11,356 nt of DNA from assembly GCA_041670885.1 (NCBI GenBank), contig JBAXYJ010000081.1, forward strand, positions 1 to 11,356. The letters are read 5' to 3'. Below the pieces are notes generated by a model, which saw only the letters and a program-made list of their open reading frames with translations, had not been told where the DNA came from and did not search any database. Source of the DNA: JAJBWD01 sp041670885 (lineage in GTDB: Bacteria > Bacillota > Clostridia > Clostridiales > Clostridiaceae). This document shows, piece after piece, positions 1 to 6,622 of the stretch (the first letter of the stretch is position 1; each line of letters starts with the position of its first letter). The position numbers were made by a program, and so were the translations under genes.

Positions 1-1
1 G

Positions 2-103
2 GGAGCAGAAAGCCCTGAAATTATCAAGTTTGCTGAAGAAAATAAAATGAGTGCAGTAGAGGGCTGTGCCTTAGTCTCTTTGTCAAAAATTAAAAATAAT
101 TAA
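2..103 (+). CDS. CoA-binding domain protein, C-terminal end only (partial)
   Basis: An open frame enters from the left edge and ends at TAA 101-103, giving 33 C-terminal residues that begin GAESPEIIKFAEENK. The pattern Gly-Ala-Glu-Ser, then a helix with FAEEN, then V-x-G-C-A-L resembles the C-terminus of small CoA-binding proteins (YccU-like, CoA_binding_2), where a 'PGAE..E....A...G...V.G.C' motif closes a Rossmann fold. That is a family judgement from a short tail, so it is tentative. The tRNA promoter starts only 9 bases after the stop and no hairpin terminator is visible between them, so some transcription may run into the tRNA operon. Confidence 0.55.
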   Translation, partial: GAESPEIIKFAEENKMSAVEGCALVSLSKIKNN

Positions 104-111
104 AAAAGTTG

Positions 112-140
112 TTGACAGTCAGGCTAAATTTATGTATTAT
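112..140 (+). promoter_or_regulatory. Promoter of the tRNA operon
   Basis: TTGACA (112-117) and TATTAT (135-140) are separated by exactly 17 bases. This is the best vegetative sigma-A type promoter in the window and suits a stable-RNA operon. Transcription should start near 147, at the foot of a short hairpin (148-162). Confidence 0.8.
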
Positions 141-147
141 ATTCTAT

Positions 148-162
148 GTCGGGTTAACCGAC
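148..162 (+). other. Leader hairpin of the tRNA precursor
   Basis: GTCGG (148-152) can pair with CCGAC (158-162) across a five-base loop. It falls at the predicted 5' end of the transcript, 16 bases ahead of the first tRNA. It could protect the precursor end or be a processing determinant; that role is inference. Confidence 0.4.
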
Positions 163-178
163 TTATTTAAACTAATAT

Positions 179-253
179 GGCCCCTTGGTCAAGTGGTTAA
201 GACACCACCCTTTCACGGTGGTAACATGGGTTCAAGTCCCGTAGGGGTCACCA
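179..253 (+). tRNA. tRNA-Glu (anticodon TTC), copy 1
   Basis: A full cloverleaf of 75 nt. The acceptor GGCCCCT pairs with AGGGGTC, the anticodon stem CCACC/GGTGG holds loop 210-216 with TTC at 212-214, the T arm has GGTTCAAGTCC, and CCA is encoded at 251-253. It differs from copy 2 at one D-loop base (T194 here, C524 there). Confidence 0.95.
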
Positions 254-259
254 CTATGT

Positions 260-335
260 GGGAGCATAGCTCAGCTGGGAGAGCATCTGCCTTACAAGCA
301 GAGGGTCACAGGTTCGAGCCCTGTTGTTCCCACCA
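260..335 (+). tRNA. tRNA-Val (anticodon TAC), copy 1
   Basis: A 76-nt cloverleaf with acceptor GGGAGCA/TGTTCCC, anticodon stem TCTGC/GCAGA (286-302), TAC at 293-295, T arm GGTTCGAGCCC and encoded CCA. The sequence is identical to copy 2 at 591-666. Confidence 0.95.
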
Positions 336-342
336 CAAATGC

Positions 343-419
343 GGCCCGGTGGCTCAGCTGGTTAGAGTGCCGGCCTGTCACGCCGGAGGTCGAGGGTTCG
401 ATACCCTTCCGGGTCGCCA
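343..419 (+). tRNA. tRNA-Asp (anticodon GTC), copy 1
   Basis: A 77-nt cloverleaf with acceptor GGCCCGG/CCGGGTC, anticodon stem CCGGC/GCCGG, GTC at 377-379, T arm GGTTCGATACC and encoded CCA (417-419). It is identical to copy 2 at 672-748. Confidence 0.95.
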
Positions 420-428
420 TATTTTTAT

Positions 429-503
429 GCTGGCATGGCTCAATGGCAGAGCAGCTGATTTGTAATCAGCAGGTTGTAGGTTCGACTCCTATTGCCAGCT
501 CCA
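429..503 (+). tRNA. tRNA-Thr (anticodon TGT)
   Basis: A 75-nt cloverleaf with acceptor GCTGGCA/TGCCAGC, discriminator T500, encoded CCA, anticodon stem GCTGA/TCAGC and TGT at 461-463. It is the only single-copy gene of the cluster and sits between the two Glu-Val-Asp blocks. Confidence 0.95.
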
Positions 504-508
504 TGTTA

Positions 509-583
509 GGCCCCTTGGTCAAGCGGTTAAGACACCACCCTTTCACGGTGGTAACATGGGTTCAAGTCCCGTAGGGGTCACCA
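509..583 (+). tRNA. tRNA-Glu (anticodon TTC), copy 2
   Basis: Same 75-nt cloverleaf as copy 1, with TTC at 542-544 and encoded CCA at 581-583. The only change is C524 in the D loop. Confidence 0.95.
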
Positions 584-590
584 TATTTAT

Positions 591-666
591 GGGAGCATAG
601 CTCAGCTGGGAGAGCATCTGCCTTACAAGCAGAGGGTCACAGGTTCGAGCCCTGTTGTTCCCACCA
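591..666 (+). tRNA. tRNA-Val (anticodon TAC), copy 2
   Basis: Identical to copy 1 over all 76 nt; TAC is at 624-626 and CCA at 664-666. Confidence 0.95.
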
Positions 667-671
667 AGTCT

Positions 672-748
672 GGCCCGGTGGCTCAGCTGGTTAGAGTGCC
701 GGCCTGTCACGCCGGAGGTCGAGGGTTCGATACCCTTCCGGGTCGCCA
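672..748 (+). tRNA. tRNA-Asp (anticodon GTC), copy 2
   Basis: Identical to copy 1 over all 77 nt; GTC is at 706-708 and CCA at 746-748. It is the last gene of the operon and is followed at once by the terminator. Confidence 0.95.
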
Positions 749-777
749 AAAAAGTAGCTTTTATAAGCTACTTTTTT
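749..777 (+). terminator. Bidirectional terminator between the tRNA operon and the helicase-loader operon
   Basis: AAGTAGCTT (752-760), loop TTAT, AAGCTACTT (765-773), followed by T773-T777. On the minus strand the A-run 748-753 supplies the T tail. The stop codon of the minus-strand loader gene (768-770) lies in the right arm, so one hairpin serves both convergent operons. Confidence 0.85.
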
Positions 778-1751
778 ATTTTGTGAATATTTTTCTTAAC
801 CCTTATATCATCACCATAGAATTTACAAATTGTGAAATTCCCCAGTAGTCTGGAGGTTATTCTGTCATTGTAATTTTTAAGAATATTCTCCAGTTCCAGA
901 TTAGTAGATATAATAAGCTTTTTTTCATTTAATAACCTTTTGTTTAAAAGGTTGAAAAATTCAGCTCTTGAAAAATCATTATTTTCTTCAGTTCCAAAAT
1001 CATCTATTATTAGAAGATCAGAGTATTCTAAAACTTCCTCACGATACTTATCTTTATTAAACCTAATATCTCTAAGGTCCTGTATCAAATCTTCACTGGT
1101 CTTATATAATATGAAATATCCGGCCTTTAAAAGTTCTGCTGCTATGGCGTGGGAAAGATGAGTCTTACCTGTACCCGGGGTACCATAGAACAGTAAGTTC
1201 TCATTTGAATCCGGGAATTCTTCTATGAATTTATAACAGGATGACAGAACCTTTTCCATATTCTTTCTTGGAGAATCCTTTTCATATCCTGAGTTTTCAC
1301 TGCCGTAGAAGCTTAGAGAAAAATTCTTAAAGCTGTTTTTATCAAGAATCTTATTCAGATTTGAATCCTTAAGGTAAAGCTTTGATATCTTTTCCTTATA
1401 ACAGGGGCATCTTTTATTACCTACATAGCCTGTATCCTTACATAAATGGCAATCGTATTTTAGTTCTAAGTAGTCCATGGAGTAGCCATTAGATACAAGA
1501 AGTTCATATTTCTCCGCCCTTAATGAAGTTATTTTTTCTTTTAGTTCAGAAAAGTCCTTATCCGTAACAGTATTTCCTCTGATTGCAGATATGGATAATT
1601 CTACTGACAGTCTTCCTATTTTTCTCTCTATTTCAGATACTTTTGGAAGTTTAGAATCTATTTCCTCACGCCTCTCTCTAAGCTGACTTTTGTTTTTACT
1701 TCTTATATCGCTATAAACGCTATTTATCTTTTCTAAATACTCCTTAATCAT
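768..1751 (-). CDS. DnaI/DnaC-like replicative helicase loader, AAA+ ATPase
   Basis: 327 aa. In Firmicutes such proteins load the hexameric replicative helicase onto DNA during initiation and restart. Seen here: an N-terminal charged helical region (1-85), a Cys cluster C101, C104, C115, C117 likely to bind zinc as in DnaI, Walker A GTPGTGKTH (190-198), Walker B LLIIDDFG (246-253), sensor-1 ISTN (281-284), and a basic DRITSRL segment (296-302) that carries the usual arginine finger. The length fits the clostridial loader type. The start codon lies inside the end of the upstream DnaD-like gene (8-base overlap), so the two are translated from one message. From memory, Clostridioides difficile has the same DnaD-like/loader pair. 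The stop codon is in the shared terminator. I leave the symbol blank because dnaC and dnaI are both used for this family. Confidence 0.9.
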   Translation of the reverse strand: MIKEYLEKINSVYSDIRSKNKSQLRERREEIDSKLPKVSEIERKIGRLSVELSISAIRGNTVTDKDFSELKEKITSLRAEKYELLVSNGYSMDYLELKYDCHLCKDTGYVGNKRCPCYKEKISKLYLKDSNLNKILDKNSFKNFSLSFYGSENSGYEKDSPRKNMEKVLSSCYKFIEEFPDSNENLLFYGTPGTGKTHLSHAIAAELLKAGYFILYKTSEDLIQDLRDIRFNKDKYREEVLEYSDLLIIDDFGTEENNDFSRAEFFNLLNKRLLNEKKLIISTNLELENILKNYNDRITSRLLGNFTICKFYGDDIRVKKNIHKIKK

Positions 1752-2700
1752 CTTTATCCCATCCTAACAGCTTTTTCTCTATGTCCTTAATATCATATTC
1801 TTTCTGCTTATAATCACCATAGGGGCTTCTCTTTTCCTTCTTAAAGGAGGATGTATTTTTGATATCTACATCCTGAGTTGATTTAATACCGGATTCGAAC
1901 CAGTTTTTTAAGATTGAGTCAATATATTTAAATTCCGTTTTGTTAATTCTCTGAAAGCAAATATCACAGGCTTTAAAAATAACATCCAGCGGGAATTTAT
2001 AAGTAACCAGCCATTTTGTGATCATTTCTTCCTGAGGCTTCATTACCTCTGTTCCCTGAATGCCTAAGTAGGTTAGAATCTTTCTTATATTAATCCATTT
2101 ATCCTCGTGGAACTTAATATAGCTTTGAGCATCCTCCAAAGATTTAATATTGCTGTCATTCCATGACATGGCTATCTTTTCTATATATCTGGAATCGTTT
2201 TTACCTTTTGATATACAATAATCAACTAATAGAACTATTACTTCAGGGGAAAAATCAAAGTCTTTCATAAATGAAAGATAAAGACTTACCTCTTTAGGAG
2301 AAAGCATTCGGCCAAGTAACTTTTCAATACTTTTCAGTAAATCTTTTACCTTGATGTCTGACAGCTCTTCAACTATATCAACTTTTGATTTGCTTTCAGC
2401 TTCCGGAGTTAATTCTAAAAACTCTATATCGTAGTTACCCATATTATCTAATTTTTTAAAATTAATAATTCCCTCCTCTGCCCAGTAGTTCCATGCATTA
2501 AGCACATCTGTTTCCAGTAAGTTCAGGTTTGAGGCAATTATTTCTGAAGATATTCCAAGTTCTCCGGAGCTCATAAATCTAAGGCCCAGGATATAAACTT
2601 TTATGAATTCTCCTCTGGCCTTCGACATGTAATTATCTATAAAAACATTATTAATCATAGTATAGCTGGTGCTGGAGTTTTTGAATTTATATGTACTCAT
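1744..2700 (-). CDS. DnaD-domain replication initiation protein (DnaB/DnaD-like)
   Basis: 318 aa. DnaD/DnaB proteins bridge DnaA-opened DNA and the helicase loader in Firmicutes. The N-terminal part (about 20-95) looks like the winged-helix region. Two DnaD-type repeats follow, about 120-195 and 200-275, each ending in the family's Y-x3-I-x3-W signature: Y172 to W180 (YIEKIAMSW) and Y259 to W267 (YIDSILKNW). Two copies resemble the DnaB (DDBH1-DDBH2) layout. The C-terminal 40 residues are charged and probably flexible. The ATG is preceded by AGAGGATG, and a good promoter lies just upstream (2731-2759). It overlaps the loader gene by 8 bases; the two products are expected to act together. Confidence 0.85.
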   Translation of the reverse strand: MSTYKFKNSSTSYTMINNVFIDNYMSKARGEFIKVYILGLRFMSSGELGISSEIIASNLNLLETDVLNAWNYWAEEGIINFKKLDNMGNYDIEFLELTPEAESKSKVDIVEELSDIKVKDLLKSIEKLLGRMLSPKEVSLYLSFMKDFDFSPEVIVLLVDYCISKGKNDSRYIEKIAMSWNDSNIKSLEDAQSYIKFHEDKWINIRKILTYLGIQGTEVMKPQEEMITKWLVTYKFPLDVIFKACDICFQRINKTEFKYIDSILKNWFESGIKSTQDVDIKNTSSFKKEKRSPYGDYKQKEYDIKDIEKKLLGWDKDD

Positions 2701-2730
2701 TTAATCATCCTCTTTTTTTATTGTACACTC

Positions 2731-2759
2731 ATTATATCAGATAAGAAATAAGCTAACAA
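2731..2759 (-). promoter_or_regulatory. Promoter of the DnaD-like/helicase loader operon
   Basis: Read on the minus strand, TTGTTA (2754-2759) and a perfect TATAAT (2731-2736) are 17 bases apart. The leader to the ATG is about 25 bases and includes the ribosome binding site. Confidence 0.65.
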
Positions 2760-2786
2760 ATCAAAGTTCATTAAAAATAAGATGGG

Positions 2787-2815
2787 TTGATAATATTTTC
2801 TTAATAGGTTAAACT
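2787..2815 (+). promoter_or_regulatory. Possible promoter of the G5/M23 peptidase gene
   Basis: TTGATA (2787-2792), 17 bases, then TAAACT (2810-2815). TATAAG at 2815-2820 is a better -10 by sequence but would give a 22-base spacer. It lies back to back with the minus-strand operon promoter at 2731-2759. Confidence 0.35.
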
Positions 2816-2843
2816 ATAAGAATATGCAAGGAGTGTGATAAAT

Positions 2844-4034
2844 TTGAAACTCATAAAGTATAAAAAAGAGATGGCTGCAATAGTAATAGCTGCAACAGTT
2901 TCTTATTGTACTTTAAATTATCGGGTTATAAGACCAAATGCCCTGGCCGTTTTAAAGGATGGCAAGACAATAGGTTATGTAAGAAGCAAAGCAGAATACC
3001 AAGCAGCAAAAGAAGATTTAGTAAACTACATCCAAGATGCATATAAAACTTACGATTTAACCGATGAATTTCAGCTTAAAAGAGTAAAAGTATCAGAGGA
3101 TATGATTTTAAATAAAACTGAAGCAGAAAAAATTTTGCTTCAAAGCTCAGATATAAAGGTAGAGGCTGCAGCGCTGCTTATTGACGGTAAGGAAATAGCA
3201 GCTGTAGAAAATGAAGAAGAAGGAAATAAGATAATTCAGGGAGTATCAAAATATTATACAAAAAATAGTGGTCTTAAGGACATCAGGGAGATTAAGATTT
3301 TAAGTCAGATTACATATAATAAAGCTATGTATCCCTTATCTGTAATAAGGGAGGGTGACCTGGTAATTGAAGATATAATTAAAAGAAACAATAATAATAA
3401 CCTTATAAAAATAAGCTTCAGCGGAACTAAAACGGAAAACGTAAAAATTAGTCCATCAACCAGAACTATATGGACAAATGATTATGTTGTAGGGACTATT
3501 GTTACTAAGCAATACGGGAAATCAGGTCTTAAAGAAGTAGATAAACTTATCACTATGGAAAATGGAGATGTATTGTCATCAAATGCAGGGAGCACCAGAG
3601 TGATAAATAAATCTATTGATAAAGTAGTAGCAGTAGGTACGAAAAATCCTATTTCAGCAGGAATAGCCTTCCTTACAAAACCATCAAGAGGGGGTATATC
3701 CTCCTACTTTGGGTATAGATGGGGAAAACTTCATAAAGGGATAGATATAGGAGCCAGTATAGGCACTCCCATATATGCGGCAGCAGATGGTACTGTAGAG
3801 AGTGCATCCTGGGACAGCGGAGGATACGGCAATCTTATTAAATTAAGCCATGGCAGCGGAATTGAAACACTTTACGGACATACCAGCAAAATGGTAGTCA
3901 AAGCAGGACAGAAGGTTAAAAGAGGACAGCTGATAGGGTACGTTGGTTCTACAGGACATAGTACAGGACCTCATGTTCATTTTGAAGTCAGGTTAAATGG
4001 CACTGCAGTAAACCCATTAAAATATTTAAAATAG
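2844..4034 (+). CDS. Membrane-anchored M23 (LytM-type) metallopeptidase with G5 domain
   Basis: 396 aa from TTG 2844. An in-frame GTG exists at 2835, but AAGGAG (2828-2833) is one base from it and 10 bases from the TTG, so TTG is the likelier start. M23 enzymes cut peptidoglycan cross-bridges or stem peptides outside the membrane. Seen (numbered from the TTG): a short basic N-terminus and one hydrophobic segment (about 9-25) that anchors the protein; a stalk; a G5-type domain (about 195-267, ending VVAVGTK); and the M23 domain (about 278-396) with the full zinc and catalytic set H297/D301 (HKGID), H346 (GHT) and H377/H379 (HVHFEV). The enzyme should therefore be active. The stalk has two similar repeats, ALAVLKDGKTIGYV and AAALLIDGKEIAAV. 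It converges on the S8 protease gene with only three bases between the stops. Confidence 0.9.
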   Translation: MKLIKYKKEMAAIVIAATVSYCTLNYRVIRPNALAVLKDGKTIGYVRSKAEYQAAKEDLVNYIQDAYKTYDLTDEFQLKRVKVSEDMILNKTEAEKILLQSSDIKVEAAALLIDGKEIAAVENEEEGNKIIQGVSKYYTKNSGLKDIREIKILSQITYNKAMYPLSVIREGDLVIEDIIKRNNNNNLIKISFSGTKTENVKISPSTRTIWTNDYVVGTIVTKQYGKSGLKEVDKLITMENGDVLSSNAGSTRVINKSIDKVVAVGTKNPISAGIAFLTKPSRGGISSYFGYRWGKLHKGIDIGASIGTPIYAAADGTVESASWDSGGYGNLIKLSHGSGIETLYGHTSKMVVKAGQKVKRGQLIGYVGSTGHSTGPHVHFEVRLNGTAVNPLKYLK

Positions 4035-4037
4035 AGT

Positions 4038-5213
4038 TTACCGTGAAATGTTATTAATAATGCCTTCACCTTGAAGGTATTTAGGCAAATTAATTATTTT
4101 ACAGGAAGCCTTAAGCAGAGATTTTATATCATCTGTCTGAAGGCTTTTATTTTTTTCAAGCAGCAGTGCTGTCAGGGCAGCTGTATATGCTGATGATAAG
4201 GATATACCGGAAAATGAGGAATAACCTTCTTTTAAGGGTTCAGGAAATAATCTTTTCCCGTTTCTCTCAGGAATATATTTTATGCTGCTGTTTAAAGAGG
4301 ATAATCCGGAACAGGGAGCTATAAATTCAGGCTTTTTTATTCTAGAGTTCCCTCCTGAAGAATCTTTATAAATATCATTATTTAAAGTATCAAAGCCCCC
4401 TACTGTTATACAATTTTCCAGCAAAGAAAATCCTGTTATGGAGTCTTTAGATGTGCCATTTTCTCCGGATGAAGCTATTATTGAAATTCCCATATGACAG
4501 GCCATATTAAATAGTAAACTAAAGGCTGCAGTTATACAGCTGTTACTTATTTGAAAGGGCATTAAAATTATTTTTATACCAAATTCCTCTGAATTCTTAA
4601 TAAGATATTCAATAGAGTATAGGATACATGAAACAAATGATTTGTTATTGCTGCTGAAGGCTTTTATCATAAATATATCTGCACCAGGTGCAATTCCTTT
4701 GAATTTTCCCTTGGAGGAATAGCCTGAGGAGCTTATTATTCCGGAGATTAAAGTCCCATGCCCTGAGTCATCATAAGGAAATTTATAATCATTTACAATG
4801 TCTAAAAATCCTATAATTTTATTTTTAGGGAAGGATAAATCTTTATGAGGAAATACTCCGCTGTCTATTATACCAATGGTTACACCCTGACCTGTTAAAT
4901 CAGACTCAATATTTACTGAAGACACCATGCCTTTATACTTAATATATGAAGGTAAATTTACACTTTCATCCAGCATGATATAACTTACAGAGGGGTACTC
5001 AATTAATCTAAGCAGAGAATTTTTGCTAAGCTTAGCACATATTATATTAGAATAAGTAAGCTTGTATATGATCTGTCCCTTTAGTATAAGTACTCTTTCT
5101 GCTGTCTTATCAATCAATGAATTACAGGATATAAGTACTCTGTACTTTTCGTAATAATCCTGCTTAATAAGCCATTTTATGTTTTTATCTAGTTTATTGC
5201 TAATTCTAAACAT
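4038..5213 (-). CDS. S8 (subtilisin-like) serine protease with I9-like propeptide and no signal peptide
   Basis: 391 aa from ATG 5213; an in-frame TTG at 5225 would add four residues, and neither start has a convincing Shine-Dalgarno. Numbering below is from the TTG. Residues about 28-90 look like an I9 inhibitor/propeptide domain (YRVLISC...YPSVSYIMLDESV). The catalytic domain follows with Asp121 (IIDSGVF), His156 (DDSGHGTLISG) and Ser342 (SGISLSSA), so the triad is complete. The oxyanion-hole region, usually A-G-N-x-G, reads S-G-E-N-G (253-257): Asn and the next residue appear swapped. No signal peptide or membrane segment is visible, so it is cytoplasmic, or exported by a route I cannot see. 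The usual GTSMA around the serine reads GISLS. Substrate unknown. It is much shorter than the Csp germination proteases, so I do not assign that role. Confidence 0.85.
   Translation of the reverse strand: MFRISNKLDKNIKWLIKQDYYEKYRVLISCNSLIDKTAERVLILKGQIIYKLTYSNIICAKLSKNSLLRLIEYPSVSYIMLDESVNLPSYIKYKGMVSSVNIESDLTGQGVTIGIIDSGVFPHKDLSFPKNKIIGFLDIVNDYKFPYDDSGHGTLISGIISSSGYSSKGKFKGIAPGADIFMIKAFSSNNKSFVSCILYSIEYLIKNSEEFGIKIILMPFQISNSCITAAFSLLFNMACHMGISIIASSGENGTSKDSITGFSLLENCITVGGFDTLNNDIYKDSSGGNSRIKKPEFIAPCSGLSSLNSSIKYIPERNGKRLFPEPLKEGYSSFSGISLSSAYTAALTALLLEKNKSLQTDDIKSLLKASCKIINLPKYLQGEGIINNISR
4059..4081. terminator. Possible shared weak terminator for the convergent peptidase genes
   Basis: Bases 4059-4068 pair with 4072-4081 around a 3-base loop (10 bp, one G-T). 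It lies in the last codons of the minus-strand protease. Neither side has a clean T-run, so its strength is doubtful. Confidence 0.3.
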
Positions 5214-5292
5214 ATAAATACCCAAAAATTGTTACATTATATTATATTACTAGATATGGGCATTGTTTCGGATTTTTTAATAAAAATTTACT

Positions 5293-5724
5293 CTATCCTT
5301 TCCACTTGAAAATTACAATGCCTGCTATCATGACGATAACCCCAATAATTTTTGTTAAACTAAAGGGAGTGTACTTAGCTCCAAATAATGCAAAGGCATC
5401 TATAATGGCAGCTGAGGACAGCTGAGCTATAAGAATGGTGGATATGGCAAAGGTAGTTCCCATCTTTTCTATTCCTATCATAACTGCATATATGATTATT
5501 ACGCCAAGGATACCTCCTAATAAATATATTTTATTAATGGTTTCCAGTTTTTTTAAATTGCCCCTGCTGAAAAAAATAAAAATTAATATGGTTAGAGCGA
5601 GTCCTGAAAGCTGAACCAGCATATTCGTTTCAGTAAGACCTATTTTTTCTGAGGCCCTGGTGTTTAAAACTCCCTGAAGACTCATACAGACTCCAGCTAA
5701 AATGGAAAAAATTAAACCAAGCAT
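5293..5724 (-). CDS. Small DMT-superfamily transporter (YdcZ/DUF606-like)
   Basis: 143 aa and strongly hydrophobic, with about five membrane segments near 2-20, 33-53, 66-86, 92-112 and 121-140, and a short basic end (FKWKG). The opening GLIFSILAGVCMSLQGVLNTRASEK and the G-x2-ILI-x-QLSSA-x2-IDAFALFG block are typical of the half-size YdcZ family, members of which work as pairs or as dimers. Substrate cannot be read from the sequence. The ATG has AGGAGT eight bases upstream. It is followed on the same strand by the S8 protease gene after about 80 bases; no clear terminator or promoter separates them except TATAAT-like boxes near 5236-5246. Confidence 0.8.
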   Translation of the reverse strand: MLGLIFSILAGVCMSLQGVLNTRASEKIGLTETNMLVQLSGLALTILIFIFFSRGNLKKLETINKIYLLGGILGVIIIYAVMIGIEKMGTTFAISTILIAQLSSAAIIDAFALFGAKYTPFSLTKIIGVIVMIAGIVIFKWKG

Positions 5725-5880
5725 TTTATCACACTCCTATGCTTAGTTTAACCAAAAATATTAAATATATAATTTTACGAAAATAATCAGTTTCTCAAAA
5801 TGAGGGAATTTGAAAAACGTTAATAATTCGTTATTTTTAAACTGAAAAGCCAGCCAAAAGGTAATTATGCAATTTCCTGA

Positions 5881-5907
5881 AAATAAAAAAGCTGCATATG
5901 CAGCTTT
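5881..5907 (-). terminator. Terminator of the dUTPase-like gene
   Basis: A perfect 20-base palindrome (5888-5907, AAAGCTGCAT and its complement). On the minus strand it is followed by a T-run (the A-run 5881-5890 on plus). The gene's stop codon (5906-5908) overlaps its first arm. Confidence 0.85.
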
Positions 5908-6364
5908 AGTTAGAGTATTGTCCTATATAATTTCTCTTTATTATGTTGTCATCTAACCCTAATGACCTACCTAGACAAAAAAAATCTTCCAGCAGTGTTA
6001 TGTAATTATCTTTTGAGGAACAAACAATCAAATCGTTAGTGTCAATAAAAAGATTTAAAAATTGTTCAGTAACTTCCAAATCCAATTCTTTATCTTCTAT
6101 TGTAAGCTCTGAAAAATTCTTTTCTACCCCAATGGACACTAAAGATCTTAAAGATTTAATATACTTGGTAAGTATTAAATCTTTATCCGTTTTCTTGCTT
6201 TCACTCCAGAAATTATAACAGTTAGTTTCAGCAGCCAATTCTCCGATAGAGACTTGAAAAGCCAGTATTTTTTTTGTCAGCAGGGATTGACCTTCCAAAT
6301 GCTGTGTTTTTAAAATACTTTTGTCTCTTTCTCTTTGAAATAATATTAAATTATCAACATCCAT
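5906..6364 (-). CDS. dUTPase_2-fold protein with degenerate metal site (probable non-catalytic paralogue)
   Basis: 152 aa. The N-terminal half follows the all-alpha dimeric dUTPase family (dUTPase_2, MazG-like superfamily): FQRERDKSI, then HLEGQSLL-x-KKILAFQVSIGELAAETNCYNFW, then a YIKSLRSLVSIG helix. Active members carry two acidic pairs, ELGE in the first helix and E-Y-V-D in the second. Here the first pair reads S39-I-G-E42, and the second reads K67-Y-I-K70, so three of four metal-binding acids are replaced, two by lysine. The usual C-terminal tail with K-N-x2-N-H-x-R is also missing; the protein ends at NYIGQYSN. Removal of dUTP is therefore unlikely; a binding or regulatory role is possible but inferred. 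The ATG has GAGG upstream, the frame is intact, and a strong terminator follows, so it looks like a maintained gene. Confidence 0.7.
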   Translation of the reverse strand: MDVDNLILFQRERDKSILKTQHLEGQSLLTKKILAFQVSIGELAAETNCYNFWSESKKTDKDLILTKYIKSLRSLVSIGVEKNFSELTIEDKELDLEVTEQFLNLFIDTNDLIVCSSKDNYITLLEDFFCLGRSLGLDDNIIKRNYIGQYSN

Positions 6365-6509
6365 ATCTTTCCGCCTCTCTTCTGTTTGTGTAAAGAATAT
6401 GTAAATATATTGTATCGAATTTCAACAAAACAATAAAGATGTGGAAACCTTTACAAAAAAATATTTTTTTAATTCAGTTATTTAATATATATAATATTAA
6501 AATAAAGTA

Positions 6510-6559
6510 AAATTAAGGAAATTAAATATTGGAGATTAATTTTGAAATTTCCTTAATTT
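6510..6559. repeat. 14-bp inverted repeat upstream of the membrane protein gene
   Basis: AAATTAAGGAAATT (6510-6523) is perfectly complementary to 6546-6559, with a 22-base gap. The right arm shares four bases with the 18-bp palindrome that follows. It could be a protein-binding site or a strong hairpin if transcribed. Confidence 0.6.
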
Positions 6560-6573
6560 ACATTAATGTAAAT
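6556..6573. promoter_or_regulatory. 18-bp perfect palindrome, candidate operator
   Basis: ATTTACATTAATGTAAAT is its own reverse complement. It covers the TTTACA -35-like hexamer (6557-6562) of the promoter for the gene at 6623, the position expected for a dimeric repressor. The cognate regulator is not evident in the window. Confidence 0.5.
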
Positions 6574-6583
6574 ATGTTATAAT
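6557..6583 (+). promoter_or_regulatory. Promoter of the six-segment membrane protein gene
   Basis: Perfect TATAAT at 6578-6583 preceded by TGT, making an extended -10. TTTACA at 6557-6562 gives a short 15-base spacer, tolerable with an extended -10. The predicted start near 6590 leaves about 33 bases of leader. Confidence 0.55.
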
Positions 6584-6622
6584 ATATTAATGATATATGT
6601 AAATTTGATTAGGAGTGATTAT

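Larger units (their letters stand above)
179..748 (+). repeat. Tandem duplication of a Glu-Val-Asp tRNA block
   Basis: The block 179-419 recurs at 509-748 in the same order and orientation. The three genes are identical except for one base, while the spacers differ (254-259 vs 584-590; 336-342 vs 667-671). tRNA-Thr and its flanks (420-508) separate the blocks. Inference: an old duplication with genes kept alike by selection or gene conversion. Confidence 0.85.

Noticed and set aside
109..465. Plus-strand open frame across the first four tRNA genes
   Set aside because: It only translates the tRNA genes and the promoter; no ribosome binding site and no protein-like composition.
543..749. Minus-strand open frame over the second tRNA block
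   Set aside because: Antisense to three well-formed tRNAs; such frames are a common false gene call.
940..1161. Plus-strand open frame inside the helicase loader gene
   Set aside because: Lies opposite the Walker A and B coding region of a clear gene and has no start signal.
4038..5213. Csp-type spore germination protease
   Set aside because: The protein is about 390 aa with a simple I9-S8 layout, shorter than Csp proteins as I know them, and no germination genes are adjacent.
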